64,000 nt of DNA from assembly GCA_016716475.1 (NCBI GenBank), contig JADJWG010000001.1, forward strand, positions 1,736,001 through 1,800,000, read 5' to 3'. The notes under the pieces were generated by a model that worked only from the letters and a program-made list of their open reading frames with translations, was not told the DNA's origin and did not search any database. Numbering within the stretch: position 1 is the stretch's first letter; each line of letters opens with the position of its first letter. This stretch comes from Phycisphaerales bacterium. Its GTDB lineage: Bacteria; Planctomycetota; Phycisphaerae; UBA1845; Fen-1342. Shown here piece by piece: positions 1 through 7,529 of this stretch. The position numbers and the translations under genes are program-made.

Positions 1-761
1 AGTGTAACCGACCCCAGCCCGCGAGCAACCCGCAACTCGGCGGGCATCCGCTCCGTAGGCCCGCGCAGTGTAACCGACCCCAGCCCGCGAGCAACCCGCA
101 ACGCTCCTCCTCGTCGGTGTCGCGGCCGTCGTAGTGTAACCGACCCCAGCCCGCGAGCAACCCGCAACTGGTCGACGACGACTGCCGCAGTCCCGCGGAG
201 TGTAACCGACCCCAGCCCGCGAGCAACCCGCAACTGCGAGGTGCATCACCCCCATCGCCGCCAGAGTGTAACCGACCCCAGCCCGCGAGCAACCCGCAAC
301 TACGAGTCGTCGGTCTCGATCGTCCCCGTGAGTGTAACCGACCCCAGCCCGCGAGCAACCCGCAACAACGGGTATTGACGGCCGTGCGGGCGGCGAAGTG
401 TAACCGACCCCAGCCCGCGAGCAACCCGCAACTGCCGGTGATCGTCAGCGACGCGACGCGCAGTGTAACCGACCCCAGCCCGCGAGCAACCCGCAACTGC
501 AGATCGACCACCCCGTCCCCGTTGCGAAGTGTAACCGACCCCAGCCCGCGAGCAACCCGCAACTCGGACTGGTCAGCCCAGCGCTGGGTCAGAAGTGTAA
601 CCGACCCCAGCCCGCGAGCAACCCGCAACCTGTGTGACGTGCTGTATGCGCTCTGTCACAGTGTAACCGACCCCAGCCCGCGAGCAACCCGCAACGCCCC
701 CAGCGGCCGGGCGAGAGTGATGCGGAGTGTAACCGACCCCAGCCCGCGAGCAAGCCGCGGC
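1..761 (-). CRISPR. CRISPR array, 12 repeats visible, truncated by window edge
   Basis: Twelve 36-bp direct repeats start at 1, 67, 133, 199, 265, 331, 397, 462, 528, 594, 660 and 726. On the plus strand they begin AGTGTAACCGAC and end AGCAACCCGCAAC. Spacers are 30 bp, one 29 bp, and all differ. The first eleven repeats look identical. The last (726-761) has three substitutions, at repeat positions 29, 34 and 35, so it is a terminal degenerate repeat; the array continues left of base 1. The size class fits type II arrays. Read on the minus strand each repeat begins GTTG and ends GGTTACACT, the layout of type II-C repeats that carry an embedded -10 element, so minus-strand transcription is suggested but not proven. 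No cas gene or tracrRNA is visible to the right, so any cas genes would lie left of the window. Confidence 0.97.
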
Positions 762-1102
762 CGGACAAGGGGTGCGGGGGGGGGGGGGGCACTTTCCGGT
801 CCACAATCGGAGCGCGGACATGAACACACCTCAACGCACACGGAACCACAGTCCAGCAGCGAATTCTCCCCCGAATCGGCGTGAGTGCGGGCCTTTACCC
901 GCGCCAACCCTTGGGATACCATTCTGGGCTGCCGCAGTCGTGCCATCCGGCCCGCGCTGGTCGCCCGGGGTATCCCCTGGAGGCGGCGCGGAGTGGTTAC
1001 AGGGCGAGCATCCTTCGTACGAGGGGCTGGCCGCCGGGCAGGGACGGCTGCGTACGCTGGTGTGCCGGGTGTTTCCCACCCGCGCCTGGTGGTACTGCAC
1101 GT
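762..1102. other. Non-coding stretch between CRISPR array and tRNA, with a G14 run
   Basis: I find no convincing gene here. A run of 14 G residues at 776-789 lies 14 bases beyond the terminal CRISPR repeat. Open frames cross the region on both strands, but those on the minus strand run through the tRNA and the CRISPR repeats and encode low-complexity arginine- and proline-rich sequence. No sequence resembling a tracrRNA anti-repeat was seen. Confidence 0.6.
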
Positions 1103-1176
1103 GGTGGCGTGCCCGAGTGGACTAAGGGAGCGGATTGCAAATCCGTTATTCGTGGGTTCGAATCCCACCGCCACCT
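1103..1176 (+). tRNA. tRNA-Cys(GCA)
   Basis: A 74-nt cloverleaf can be drawn by hand. The acceptor stem is GGTGGCG (1103-1109) with CGCCACC (1169-1175). The anticodon arm GCGGA-TTGCAAA-TCCGT gives anticodon GCA, and the T arm is GTGGG-TTCGAAT-CCCAC (1152-1168). The variable loop is short, so this is a class I tRNA. The anticodon-arm sequence is the one typical of bacterial tRNA-Cys. The 3' CCA is not encoded (the sequence continues TTGCA), so it must be added after transcription. Confidence 0.95.
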
Positions 1177-1222
1177 TGCACCCATGTCACCGGGGGCCCA
1201 TTTCCACGCTCTTGTTTGGATG

Positions 1223-1247
1223 TGCCGGCAAAGAGTTGTTGCCGGCA
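1223..1247 (+). terminator. Hairpin downstream of tRNA-Cys
   Basis: TGCCGGCAA (1223-1231) pairs perfectly with TTGCCGGCA (1239-1247) around a 7-nt loop, 47 bases after the tRNA. There is no T run, so it may be a weak terminator or only a processing or stability structure. Confidence 0.35.
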
Positions 1248-1466
1248 GTGACTGCGGCCGAAGGGTGCTGCGCCGGTGTGTTGGGACGGGCTGCCGCCCA
1301 GGCGCAACCGCACACGCTCGCAGCGTGGACTGTCCGTTTCTGGCGAGCTTTCTCCCCGAATACTGCCGGTCACCCGGCGAATGCAATGCATGGCGACCCA
1401 GCCACAGCGCAGCCCGGCCGGGGCGCCGCGTCTTCCGATCCTGGGCGCGCCTGAGGAGTATGCACG

Positions 1467-2414
1467 ATGATCAAATCGCAGAACTTGCGGGGGGCTTTTA
1501 CGTTGATAGAACTGCTCGTGGTCGTGGCGATCATCGCCCTGCTGATCTCCATCCTCCTGCCGGCCTTGCAGGAGGCCCGCGAGCAGGGAAAGGTCACCCG
1601 CTGCCTCGGCAACTTCAAGAACCTCACCACCGCTGCGGTGCAGTACTTCCTCGAGCACAATGACAACTTCCCGGCGATGGTGAGCAACATCGGTAATACC
1701 TACGCGGTCTGCCCGTGGGCCTTCGGCGGAGCGACGGCCTCCGATCGTTGGCGCACCGGCTTCGCGGGTGTGCCAGCGAACATCTACTATCTGCCGGTAC
1801 AGACGCGTCCGTTCAACAAGTACCTGCTCGGGGCCGACCCGGAGCCGGACATGGTGATAAACGGCGTGATTTCGAAACGCTCGGAGGTGCCGCAGTTGCG
1901 GTGCCCGTCGGACACATTCTCCAGCGCAAACCGGTCGACGGCCGACCCGAATCCGGATCCGGTGGCCTCCTACATCGACGTGGGTACGAGCTACCACTAC
2001 AACCTGACGGCCCTCTTCGGTTCGAGCTACAACAACATCGCCTTCAACAGCTCGGCCGGAGTTCCATATTGGCCGGAGTTCTTCCGCCGCCTGACGCGCG
2101 ACGTGCTGGCGCGGCACTCCTCGACGTTTACGATGTTTCTGGAAGATCCGATGAATTACAATGTGTTGGCGCTGCAGCCGGGCTTTGGTTACCACCGCAA
2201 GTTCAACAAACATGTGACCGGCTACCTGGACGGGCACGCAGCGTACACCGTCGCCGATACGCGGGGGTACTGCGGACCGGGCTGGACGGCGATCAATCCG
2301 AGTTGGGTGTACAAGATCGGGCTGAATGAGGCGCCGAAGCCCGCGCCGATTGCGTACAGCGTCTCGAATGGCGGACCGACGCGGGAGCGGAAGAACTGCG
2401 ACCCCCCGCGGTAG
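1467..2414 (+). CDS. Prepilin-type N-terminal cleavage/methylation domain protein (PulG-like)
   Basis: This 315-residue protein starts with a short basic leader followed by the type IV prepilin/pseudopilin motif GAFTLIELLVVVAIIALLI. Prepilin peptidase would cut after the Gly and methylate the new Phe, leaving the Glu+5 in the hydrophobic assembly helix. The rest is an exported domain ending in a variant of the H-X-DG segment (HVTGYLDGH, about residues 252-260) found in large paralogous families of planctomycetes. A GAGGAG ribosome site at about 1452 sets the ATG. A close paralogue follows at 2751. No secretion or pilus machinery gene is nearby, so its role as pseudopilin or surface protein is unknown. 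Confidence 0.85.
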   Translation: MIKSQNLRGAFTLIELLVVVAIIALLISILLPALQEAREQGKVTRCLGNFKNLTTAAVQYFLEHNDNFPAMVSNIGNTYAVCPWAFGGATASDRWRTGFAGVPANIYYLPVQTRPFNKYLLGADPEPDMVINGVISKRSEVPQLRCPSDTFSSANRSTADPNPDPVASYIDVGTSYHYNLTALFGSSYNNIAFNSSAGVPYWPEFFRRLTRDVLARHSSTFTMFLEDPMNYNVLALQPGFGYHRKFNKHVTGYLDGHAAYTVADTRGYCGPGWTAINPSWVYKIGLNEAPKPAPIAYSVSNGGPTRERKNCDPPR

Positions 2415-2750
2415 TATCGTGGGTCGGCGGTGGAGGTCGGAAAGAGCGCATGTGTGGGGCGGGCGGGCGGCGCATGCGCATGCGCGGACGCGGGGATTGG
2501 TGAGGGCGTTGAAAAGTTATAAGACGGTAACTTGAACCGGTTCAAACTCGCCGCCGCGCGGTTGTGGCCAGCCACCTAGGAATTCGAACCGGATCACGCC
2601 AAAATCTGGTGCCGGGCAGTAATGGGGGGTGTATAATGCACACATGAAGATCTCGTTACACTCCGGCCCATCGGCGGTCGGTGTGGTCGGTCGGCTACGC
2701 TGGGTGGTTGGACCGCCAAGTTGGAAGTGCTGGGGCTAAAACGGAGTCCA
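2415..2750. other. Intergenic region with candidate promoter
   Basis: There is no gene here. A short imperfect dyad (GAACCGGTTC, 2533-2542) and a later GAACCGGAT stretch are visible but no function can be assigned. The only clear signal is the -10-like hexamer at 2632, listed separately. Confidence 0.4.
2632..2637 (+). promoter_or_regulatory. Candidate -10 element for the second prepilin gene
   Basis: A perfect TATAAT at 2632-2637 lies 113 bases before the ATG at 2751. The expected -35 position holds GTGCCG, a poor match, so the assignment rests on the -10 alone. Confidence 0.4.
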
Positions 2751-3659
2751 ATGATGATCCGTCGACGGGCGATGGCTGTGCGTGGTTTCACGCTGATCGA
2801 ATTGCTGGTGGTCGTGGCGATCATTGCCCTGCTGATCTCCATTCTGTTGCCCTCACTGCGTGACGCGCGAGAACAGGCCAAGGTGGCAACCTGCCTTGCG
2901 CAGGTCCGCACGGTGATGCAGGCCGCGAACTTGTATTTCGTCGAGTCCAAAGACTCGTTCCCCTATCTCGTGACGACGACCTCGAACTGGATTGGGCTGT
3001 GCCCGTGGGCCTACGGAGGACGCACCTCGCACGAGTATTGGCGAACGTATAACCAGGGTCTGTTCCATGCCCCGGTCCAGACGCGCCCCTTCAACCGCTA
3101 CCTCCTGGGCGCCGATCCCGAGCCCGATGTGATGACCGGGAGCACGATTGAGAGATACACGGAAGTTCCGGTGTTGCGCTGCCCGTCGGACCGGACGGCC
3201 AGCATCATGGAGAGCACCCCTGTCGCTCCGGACAGCATCAGCACGTATCAGGCCGTCGGCACCAGCTACTTCTGGAACATGCAGTCCATCTTCCAGTTGT
3301 ACTACCAGACGCCCAGCCAGCTTGTGACGCAGAATTATCCGCTTTGGGATCCCGCTGTGCGGGCGTTGCATCGCGTGGCACTTACGAAGTACGCAGGCAC
3401 GTACGTCATGTTCCTCGAAGCGCCCATGAACAGTGGCCTGGCGTCGCGGACCGTTACACAGGGCTGGCATGGCAAGTTCGGGCGGCACTCGATGGGCTTT
3501 ATCGATGGACATGCGGAACATCGCTTCGTCGACACACGCGGCTACTGCGGTCCGGGCTGGGCTGGCCTGAACCCCGACTGGGTGTACAAGTTCGGCGTGA
3601 CCCGCCCCCATCCCTGGTTCTACCAGGTGAACATCAAGACGTGTGACCCGCCGCGCTGA
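2751..3659 (+). CDS. Prepilin-type N-terminal cleavage/methylation domain protein (paralogue)
   Basis: This 302-residue protein is a clear paralogue of the product at 1467. It has the cleavage motif RGFTLIELLVVVAIIALLI at about residues 11-29, the same central motifs (QTRPFNxYLLGADPEPD; EVPxLRCPSD), the H-X-DG segment (GFIDGHAEH) and an identical CDPPR C-terminus. An open frame extends upstream to a TTG at 2721, but the ATG at 2751 is preceded by CGGAG at 7 bases and gives a normal basic leader, so it is preferred. Sequence between the motifs has diverged widely, so the duplication is old. Confidence 0.85.
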   Translation: MMIRRRAMAVRGFTLIELLVVVAIIALLISILLPSLRDAREQAKVATCLAQVRTVMQAANLYFVESKDSFPYLVTTTSNWIGLCPWAYGGRTSHEYWRTYNQGLFHAPVQTRPFNRYLLGADPEPDVMTGSTIERYTEVPVLRCPSDRTASIMESTPVAPDSISTYQAVGTSYFWNMQSIFQLYYQTPSQLVTQNYPLWDPAVRALHRVALTKYAGTYVMFLEAPMNSGLASRTVTQGWHGKFGRHSMGFIDGHAEHRFVDTRGYCGPGWAGLNPDWVYKFGVTRPHPWFYQVNIKTCDPPR

Positions 3660-3794
3660 TTGCGACCGGCCGCCACTCTAGGGATGATCTTGATGCGGGC
3701 GGGTGACGCGTGGCGTTGCCCGCCCGCGATCTTGCGCCAGCGACGGGTTGCAGGGTCATCAATACCCCAATATCAATTAATCTTCTGGCGGGGG

Positions 3795-3823
3795 TTCACA
3801 GGGGCGCGGCCGGCCGGTACAAT
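3795..3823 (+). promoter_or_regulatory. Sigma-70-type promoter for small membrane protein, apparently leaderless
   Basis: TTCACA (3795-3800), a 17-base spacer and TACAAT (3818-3823) give one of the best promoter matches in the window. The ATG at 3830 lies six bases after the -10 hexamer, where transcription should start, so the mRNA would have no leader. Confidence 0.65.
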
Positions 3824-3829
3824 TCTGCC

Positions 3830-3982
3830 ATGGCGCGGAGAAAAGTTCCGATAAGCACGGTCCCGGGCCCGGCCCGTCGACTCGCCATCTTCCGGTGGCG
3901 GCCCGACGAGCAGACACCCATGGATGTGGCGACCGTGGTCATCCTGTTGCTCCCGCTGGCGATTTCGCTGCTGTTCCTGTAG
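3830..3982 (+). CDS. Small single-pass membrane protein, unknown function
   Basis: A 50-residue protein. The first 27 residues are basic and polar (MARRKVPISTVPGPARR...), followed by DEQTPMDV and one hydrophobic segment of about 18 residues (VATVVILLLPLAISLLFL) at the very C-terminus. This is the topology of a tail-anchored or small regulatory membrane peptide. The frame is open upstream to 3710, but the strong promoter at 3795-3823 would start transcription at or next to this ATG, which argues for the short form. I do not recognise a family. An internal ATG at 3893 would give a 29-residue peptide. Confidence 0.5.
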   Translation: MARRKVPISTVPGPARRLAIFRWRPDEQTPMDVATVVILLLPLAISLLFL

Positions 3983-4021
3983 CCGTCGCCGATCGGTGAG
4001 CGTCGTGCGGGATACCGCCCG

Positions 4022-4047
4022 CACCCGAAACAAGGAGGTTTCGGGTG
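4022..4047 (+). other. Perfect hairpin with Shine-Dalgarno sequence in its loop
   Basis: CACCCGAAAC (4022-4031) pairs with GTTTCGGGTG (4038-4047) around the loop AAGGAG. It lies 40 bases after the small membrane protein gene and could be its terminator, although no T run follows. The remaining sequence to 4250 shows no recognisable gene. A GTG at 4045 would be correctly spaced from the AAGGAGG but opens only an unconvincing frame of about 40 codons. Confidence 0.45.
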
Positions 4048-4250
4048 AGAGGGTTGATCTGCGCGGGGATTCCATGTGACCAAGCTGTGATTGTGTGTTC
4101 GTCCCCAACGTGGCGAGGGGGTCTCGCGGCACATAGAAGGGGCGGGAGTGGTACGGTTTACCATCCGTAGCGCGCCAGTCAGGGGTGCGGTGGCGACTGA
4201 CCTAGTTTCTGGGGTGCAACCCGGAGTTGGGGGCCTGTTAACCTGGGGCT

Positions 4251-4619
4251 TCAGCGTGTGCCCCGCTGGCCACGCTGGAGAATCACCCGGCGATCTCCGT
4301 CGTTGATCTGGAGCTGACCTGGGCGGGCGTTCGCCACCCAGGTGCGCTGCCCGCCGGAGGCAAAGCGCACGCGCAGCTTCGTGCCGTCAAAGTCGTACGT
4401 CCCCTCCTGAGCAGTGGTAACACCCTCGAACGTCACCACCGCCTGGTAAGTGCCGTTAGCGCGAAAGACGGCGTTGTCTACTGCGAAGACCTGCCGGCTG
4501 GGCGTGGCCCGGACGAGGTGCCATTCGCCGTGGATGGCGCCGGCACAGCCCGTGCAGGCGGCCAACCCGGCAAGGAATAATCCGTAGATTGTGCGGGGGT
4601 GATGGGTGGCACGAAACAT
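4251..4619 (-). CDS. Putative lipoprotein, lipocalin-like small domain
   Basis: A 122-residue protein with a signal peptide ending in a lipobox-like LAACTGCAG, so it is probably a lipid-anchored periplasmic or outer-membrane protein. The mature part is one small domain of the pattern GEWHLV...AVFRANGTYQAVVTFEG...EGTYDFDGTKLRVR, reminiscent of lipocalin-like beta-barrel families that open with a G-x-W motif. The frame is open upstream to 4748, but the ATG at 4619 has a GAGGAG site 7 bases before it and gives a normal signal peptide. Function unknown. Confidence 0.65.
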   Translation of the reverse strand: MFRATHHPRTIYGLFLAGLAACTGCAGAIHGEWHLVRATPSRQVFAVDNAVFRANGTYQAVVTFEGVTTAQEGTYDFDGTKLRVRFASGGQRTWVANARPGQLQINDGDRRVILQRGQRGTR

Positions 4620-4834
4620 GCGGGCTCCTCGGCGGCGTCGCGGTGCGAAGGGGCGGCGCCGGATGTCGTGTAACGCGCCGGGGCGGTGGGGGCAAGCGGT
4701 AAGGGGGAATGTGGATGTCCTCATCCGCCAATCGGCCGCGCGATCCAAGGGGTGCGACTGCGGGTGTCGATCATAGGGACTCTCCCACGCGTGCGCTTGG
4801 CACCGGCGGGAAACCGATGTTGCCCGGGGTGCAT

Positions 4835-6489
4835 TTACGGTTTTTCCGTCTGAAGAGCACGATCGACGCGGCGGAGGGTGCGTTCGCGGCCGAGGAGGGC
4901 CAGCGTGTCGGAGATCTGCGGGCTGATGGTTGTGCCTGTAACCGCGACGCGCAGGGGCTGGGCGACCTTGCCGAGACCCAGGCCGGTCGCCTCGGCGAAT
5001 GCGCGGATCGCCGCGTCGATTGCGGCCGGCTGCCAGTCGACGAGGGCCGCGAGCCGCGGGTGGAGGTCACGGAGGACGGCGGCGCCGCTGGGATCGCCCT
5101 TGAGCAGCCACTTCTGCACGGCTTTGTCATCGAAGGGATAGGCGTCGTCGGGCTCGAACAGCGGGCCGCACTTGAGCACGACATCGGCGAATGTGCGGAA
5201 GCCGCGCAGAGCTCGAGAACGTGCGCGAGCGCGGCATCGTCGAGCGCGGCCAGGGTGGCCAGTTCGTTGATCTGGGCGAAGTCTCGGAAGGCCGGTACGA
5301 GCCGCTGGGACGGGAGAGCGGCGGCCGCAGCGGTGTTGAAGGCCAGCAGCTTGTCGCGGTCGAAGCGCGCGTTGGTCTTGCCGATGCGCTCGAGCGAGAA
5401 GGCCTGCACGAGTTCATCGAGGGTGAACTTCTCGCGGTCGTCGCCAGGGGACCAGCCGAGCAGCGCGATGAAGTTGAGCAGCACCTCGGGCAGGTAGCCA
5501 CTGCGGCGGAAATCGTGGATGTCGATCTCGGGCAGCGTCAGGTGCAGCGCGGCCGCGAGCCGCTGGAGGCGGTCGGACTCGAGCTGCGTCTCACCCGCCA
5601 GCCAGGACGCGAGGGTCTCGTCGGCGTTGCGGTCGGTTGGTTTGAAGCCGGCGGCCGTACGAAGCTGATCCGTGGAGAGGCCGCGCTGGCGGACGGCGTC
5701 GCGGACGACCTTGTCCTTCTCGCGTTTGCTCATCTTCGTGCCGGACATGTTGAAAATGATCGGCAGGTGCGCGAAGACGGGCAGCGGTGCGCCGAAGGCC
5801 TCGAACAGGGCAATATGGTTCGGTGTATTCATCAGGTGCTCCTGCCCTCGGAGCACGTGCGTGATGCGCATGGCGATGTCGTCGACGACGACCGCAAAAT
5901 GGTACGTTGGCCAGCCGTCGGCCTTGACCAGCACAAAATCGCTCAATTCGGTCGCGGCGATCGTCACATCACCGAGGATGGCGTCGTTCACGATGATGTC
6001 GCGCTGCGGCATCTTGAACCGTACGACCACGGGCCGCCCGGCTGCCCGGGCAGCGTCCGCCTCGGCTGCGCTGGGGAAGCGCTCCGGGCGCGGATAGCGG
6101 AAGCCGCGCTGCCCGGCTTTCTGGGCGGAAGTGCGCATGGTTTCGAGTTCTTCGCGGGTCTCGAAGGCGTAGTAAGCCCAGCCGGTTGCGAGAAGTTGCT
6201 GCGCGGCCGCCGCGTAGCGGTCGAGCCGCTGGCTTTGATGGTACGGTCCGCACGGACCGCCCACTTCCGGGCCTTCGTCCCATTGCAGCCCGAGCCAGCG
6301 CAGGTCGTCGAGGAGCTTGGCATCGGCTGCCGCGATATTGCGGGTCTGATCGGTATCTTCGATGCGCAGCAGAAACTGCCCGCCGGCATTTCGGGCAAGC
6401 AGATAGTTGAAAAGCGCGGTGCGCGCGCCGCCGATGTGGAGGTAGCCCGTGGGGGACGGGGCGAACCGGGTACGGACGGTTTTGCTCAT
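4835..6489 (-). CDS. gltX: Glutamyl-tRNA synthetase, with one frameshift
   Basis: GltX charges tRNA-Glu with glutamate. The class I signature SPTGYLHIGGARTALFN is at residues 12-28 and GTKMSKREKD is the KMSKS loop. The reading frame from 6489 is continuous to about base 5205 (...HVLELC) and then continues in another frame (GFRTFADVVLKCGPLFEP...) to a stop at 4835. The C-terminal anticodon-binding part, including DAYPFDDKAVQKWLLKG, is fully recognisable in the second frame. A single-base indel at about 5195-5210 therefore splits an otherwise complete gene. Because gltX is normally essential and single-copy, a sequence error is more likely than a pseudogene. The start ATG lies six bases after TACACT. 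Confidence 0.93.
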
Positions 6490-6495
6490 GGCGGC

Positions 6496-6501
6496 AGTGT
6501 A
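6496..6501 (-). promoter_or_regulatory. -10 element of gltX, leaderless arrangement
   Basis: On the minus strand TACACT is followed by exactly six bases (GCCGCC) and the gltX ATG. No convincing -35 is visible at 16-18 bases. The spacing equals that seen at 3830, ruvB and the SDR gene. Confidence 0.5.
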
Positions 6502-6740
6502 GCCGATGCGATGATCGGAATGCAGCCGCGTGCGCGCGGGGGCGCGCATCTGCGCCCCCCACAGTTCCGTACCGTTGAACTTCCCAGCGGCCGCACGGCC
6601 CAGCACCTCACCGTTGACGCGGAGAGCTAGCGCGGTACCGTGCGCAGGCGTAGATCGTGTCGGAGGGGGTCGCAGGGACAGACCTGTCCCGATGGGTTCA
6701 GGCCGCAACGATGGTCGGCGGCCACGCAGTGAGCAATGTT

Positions 6741-7529
6741 ATGCATCAAGCCCGCATCGTGGCGCCTGTTGACGCGCTGCTTGTTCTCGACATCGGCAAC
6801 TCGCGCGTCGGCGTGAGCATCTGGGACGGTGACGGTCTGCACGATGCGCAGCGCGTGCGCGCCCACGATGAAGACGCACTCCGAACGGCGCTCCAGGCCA
6901 CCTGGAGCACGATGCAGGGCGAACGGCGCGCGGTCGTCCTTGGCAGTGTCGCACCGCGCAGTGCCATCGCGGTCGAACAACTTGTGGAGGAACTCACCGA
7001 TCAGACGCCATGGCGTGTCCGGGACGACCTCCCCCTCCCATTGCCGGTGGACGTGGACAACGAAACCGAGGTGGGGGTCGACCGTGTCTGTGCCGCCGCC
7101 GCCGCCTACGAACGCCTCCGCGGACCCTGCGCGGTCGCCTCGTTCGGAACAGCCATTACCGTGGATTGCGTGTCAGCGGCCGGTCATTTCCTCGGCGGAG
7201 CGATCCTGCCGGGTTTCCAGATGGGCTGCGACGCACTCCATGAAGGCACAGCCGAGCTGCCACAGATCCAACCGGGACGACCGGGCGCGGTTTTCGGTCG
7301 CAACACGCACGATGCCATCGTAAACGGAATCGTCTACGGCGCCGTGGGAGCGTTGCGGGAGATCGTGGAGCGCTATGCGACCGAACTGCGCGAATGGCCC
7401 CGGCTGGTGATCACCGGCGGCAACGCGCCACTCGTCGCCGAATTCGCCGATTTTGTCGACGCGGTGGTCCCCGACCTGTGCCTCATGGGCATTGCACTCG
7501 CCTATCGCCAGGCGGCGGGACAGCCGTGA
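6741..7529 (+). CDS. coaX: Type III pantothenate kinase
   Basis: CoaX phosphorylates pantothenate in the first step of coenzyme A synthesis. The 262-residue length fits type III enzymes. The N-terminal phosphate-binding motif LVLDIGNSRVGVSIW is at about residues 14-28, the substrate segment VGVDRV at about 112-117, and the second ATPase-fold motif is ASFGTAITVDCV followed by GGAILPGFQMG. The ATG at 6741 is chosen because it places the DIGN motif close to the N-terminus as in the family; ATG 6708 and GTG 6657 are in-frame alternatives and no ribosome site decides. The stop overlaps the GTG of the next gene, suggesting translational coupling. Confidence 0.9.
   Translation: MHQARIVAPVDALLVLDIGNSRVGVSIWDGDGLHDAQRVRAHDEDALRTALQATWSTMQGERRAVVLGSVAPRSAIAVEQLVEELTDQTPWRVRDDLPLPLPVDVDNETEVGVDRVCAAAAAYERLRGPCAVASFGTAITVDCVSAAGHFLGGAILPGFQMGCDALHEGTAELPQIQPGRPGAVFGRNTHDAIVNGIVYGAVGALREIVERYATELREWPRLVITGGNAPLVAEFADFVDAVVPDLCLMGIALAYRQAAGQP

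Noticed and set aside
375..884. Plus-strand frame with repeated SVTDPSPRATRN
   Set aside because: It is the translation of the CRISPR repeats, not a protein with tandem repeats.
762..1102. tracrRNA next to the CRISPR array
   Set aside because: No stretch complementary to the repeat was found on either strand, and no promoter-terminator unit fits.
656..1386. Minus-strand frames with GFEPTNNGF- and WDSNPRITDLQS-type peptides
   Set aside because: These are the well-known spurious translations of the antisense strand of a tRNA; here they cross tRNA-Cys at 1103-1176 and one also crosses CRISPR repeats.
1146..2237. 363-codon minus-strand frame opposite the first prepilin gene
   Set aside because: The plus strand has the prepilin motif and ribosome site; the antisense frame begins in the tRNA.
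5191..6630. 479-codon plus-strand frame opposite gltX
   Set aside because: Shadow of the gltX coding strand; the conserved synthetase motifs are on the minus strand.
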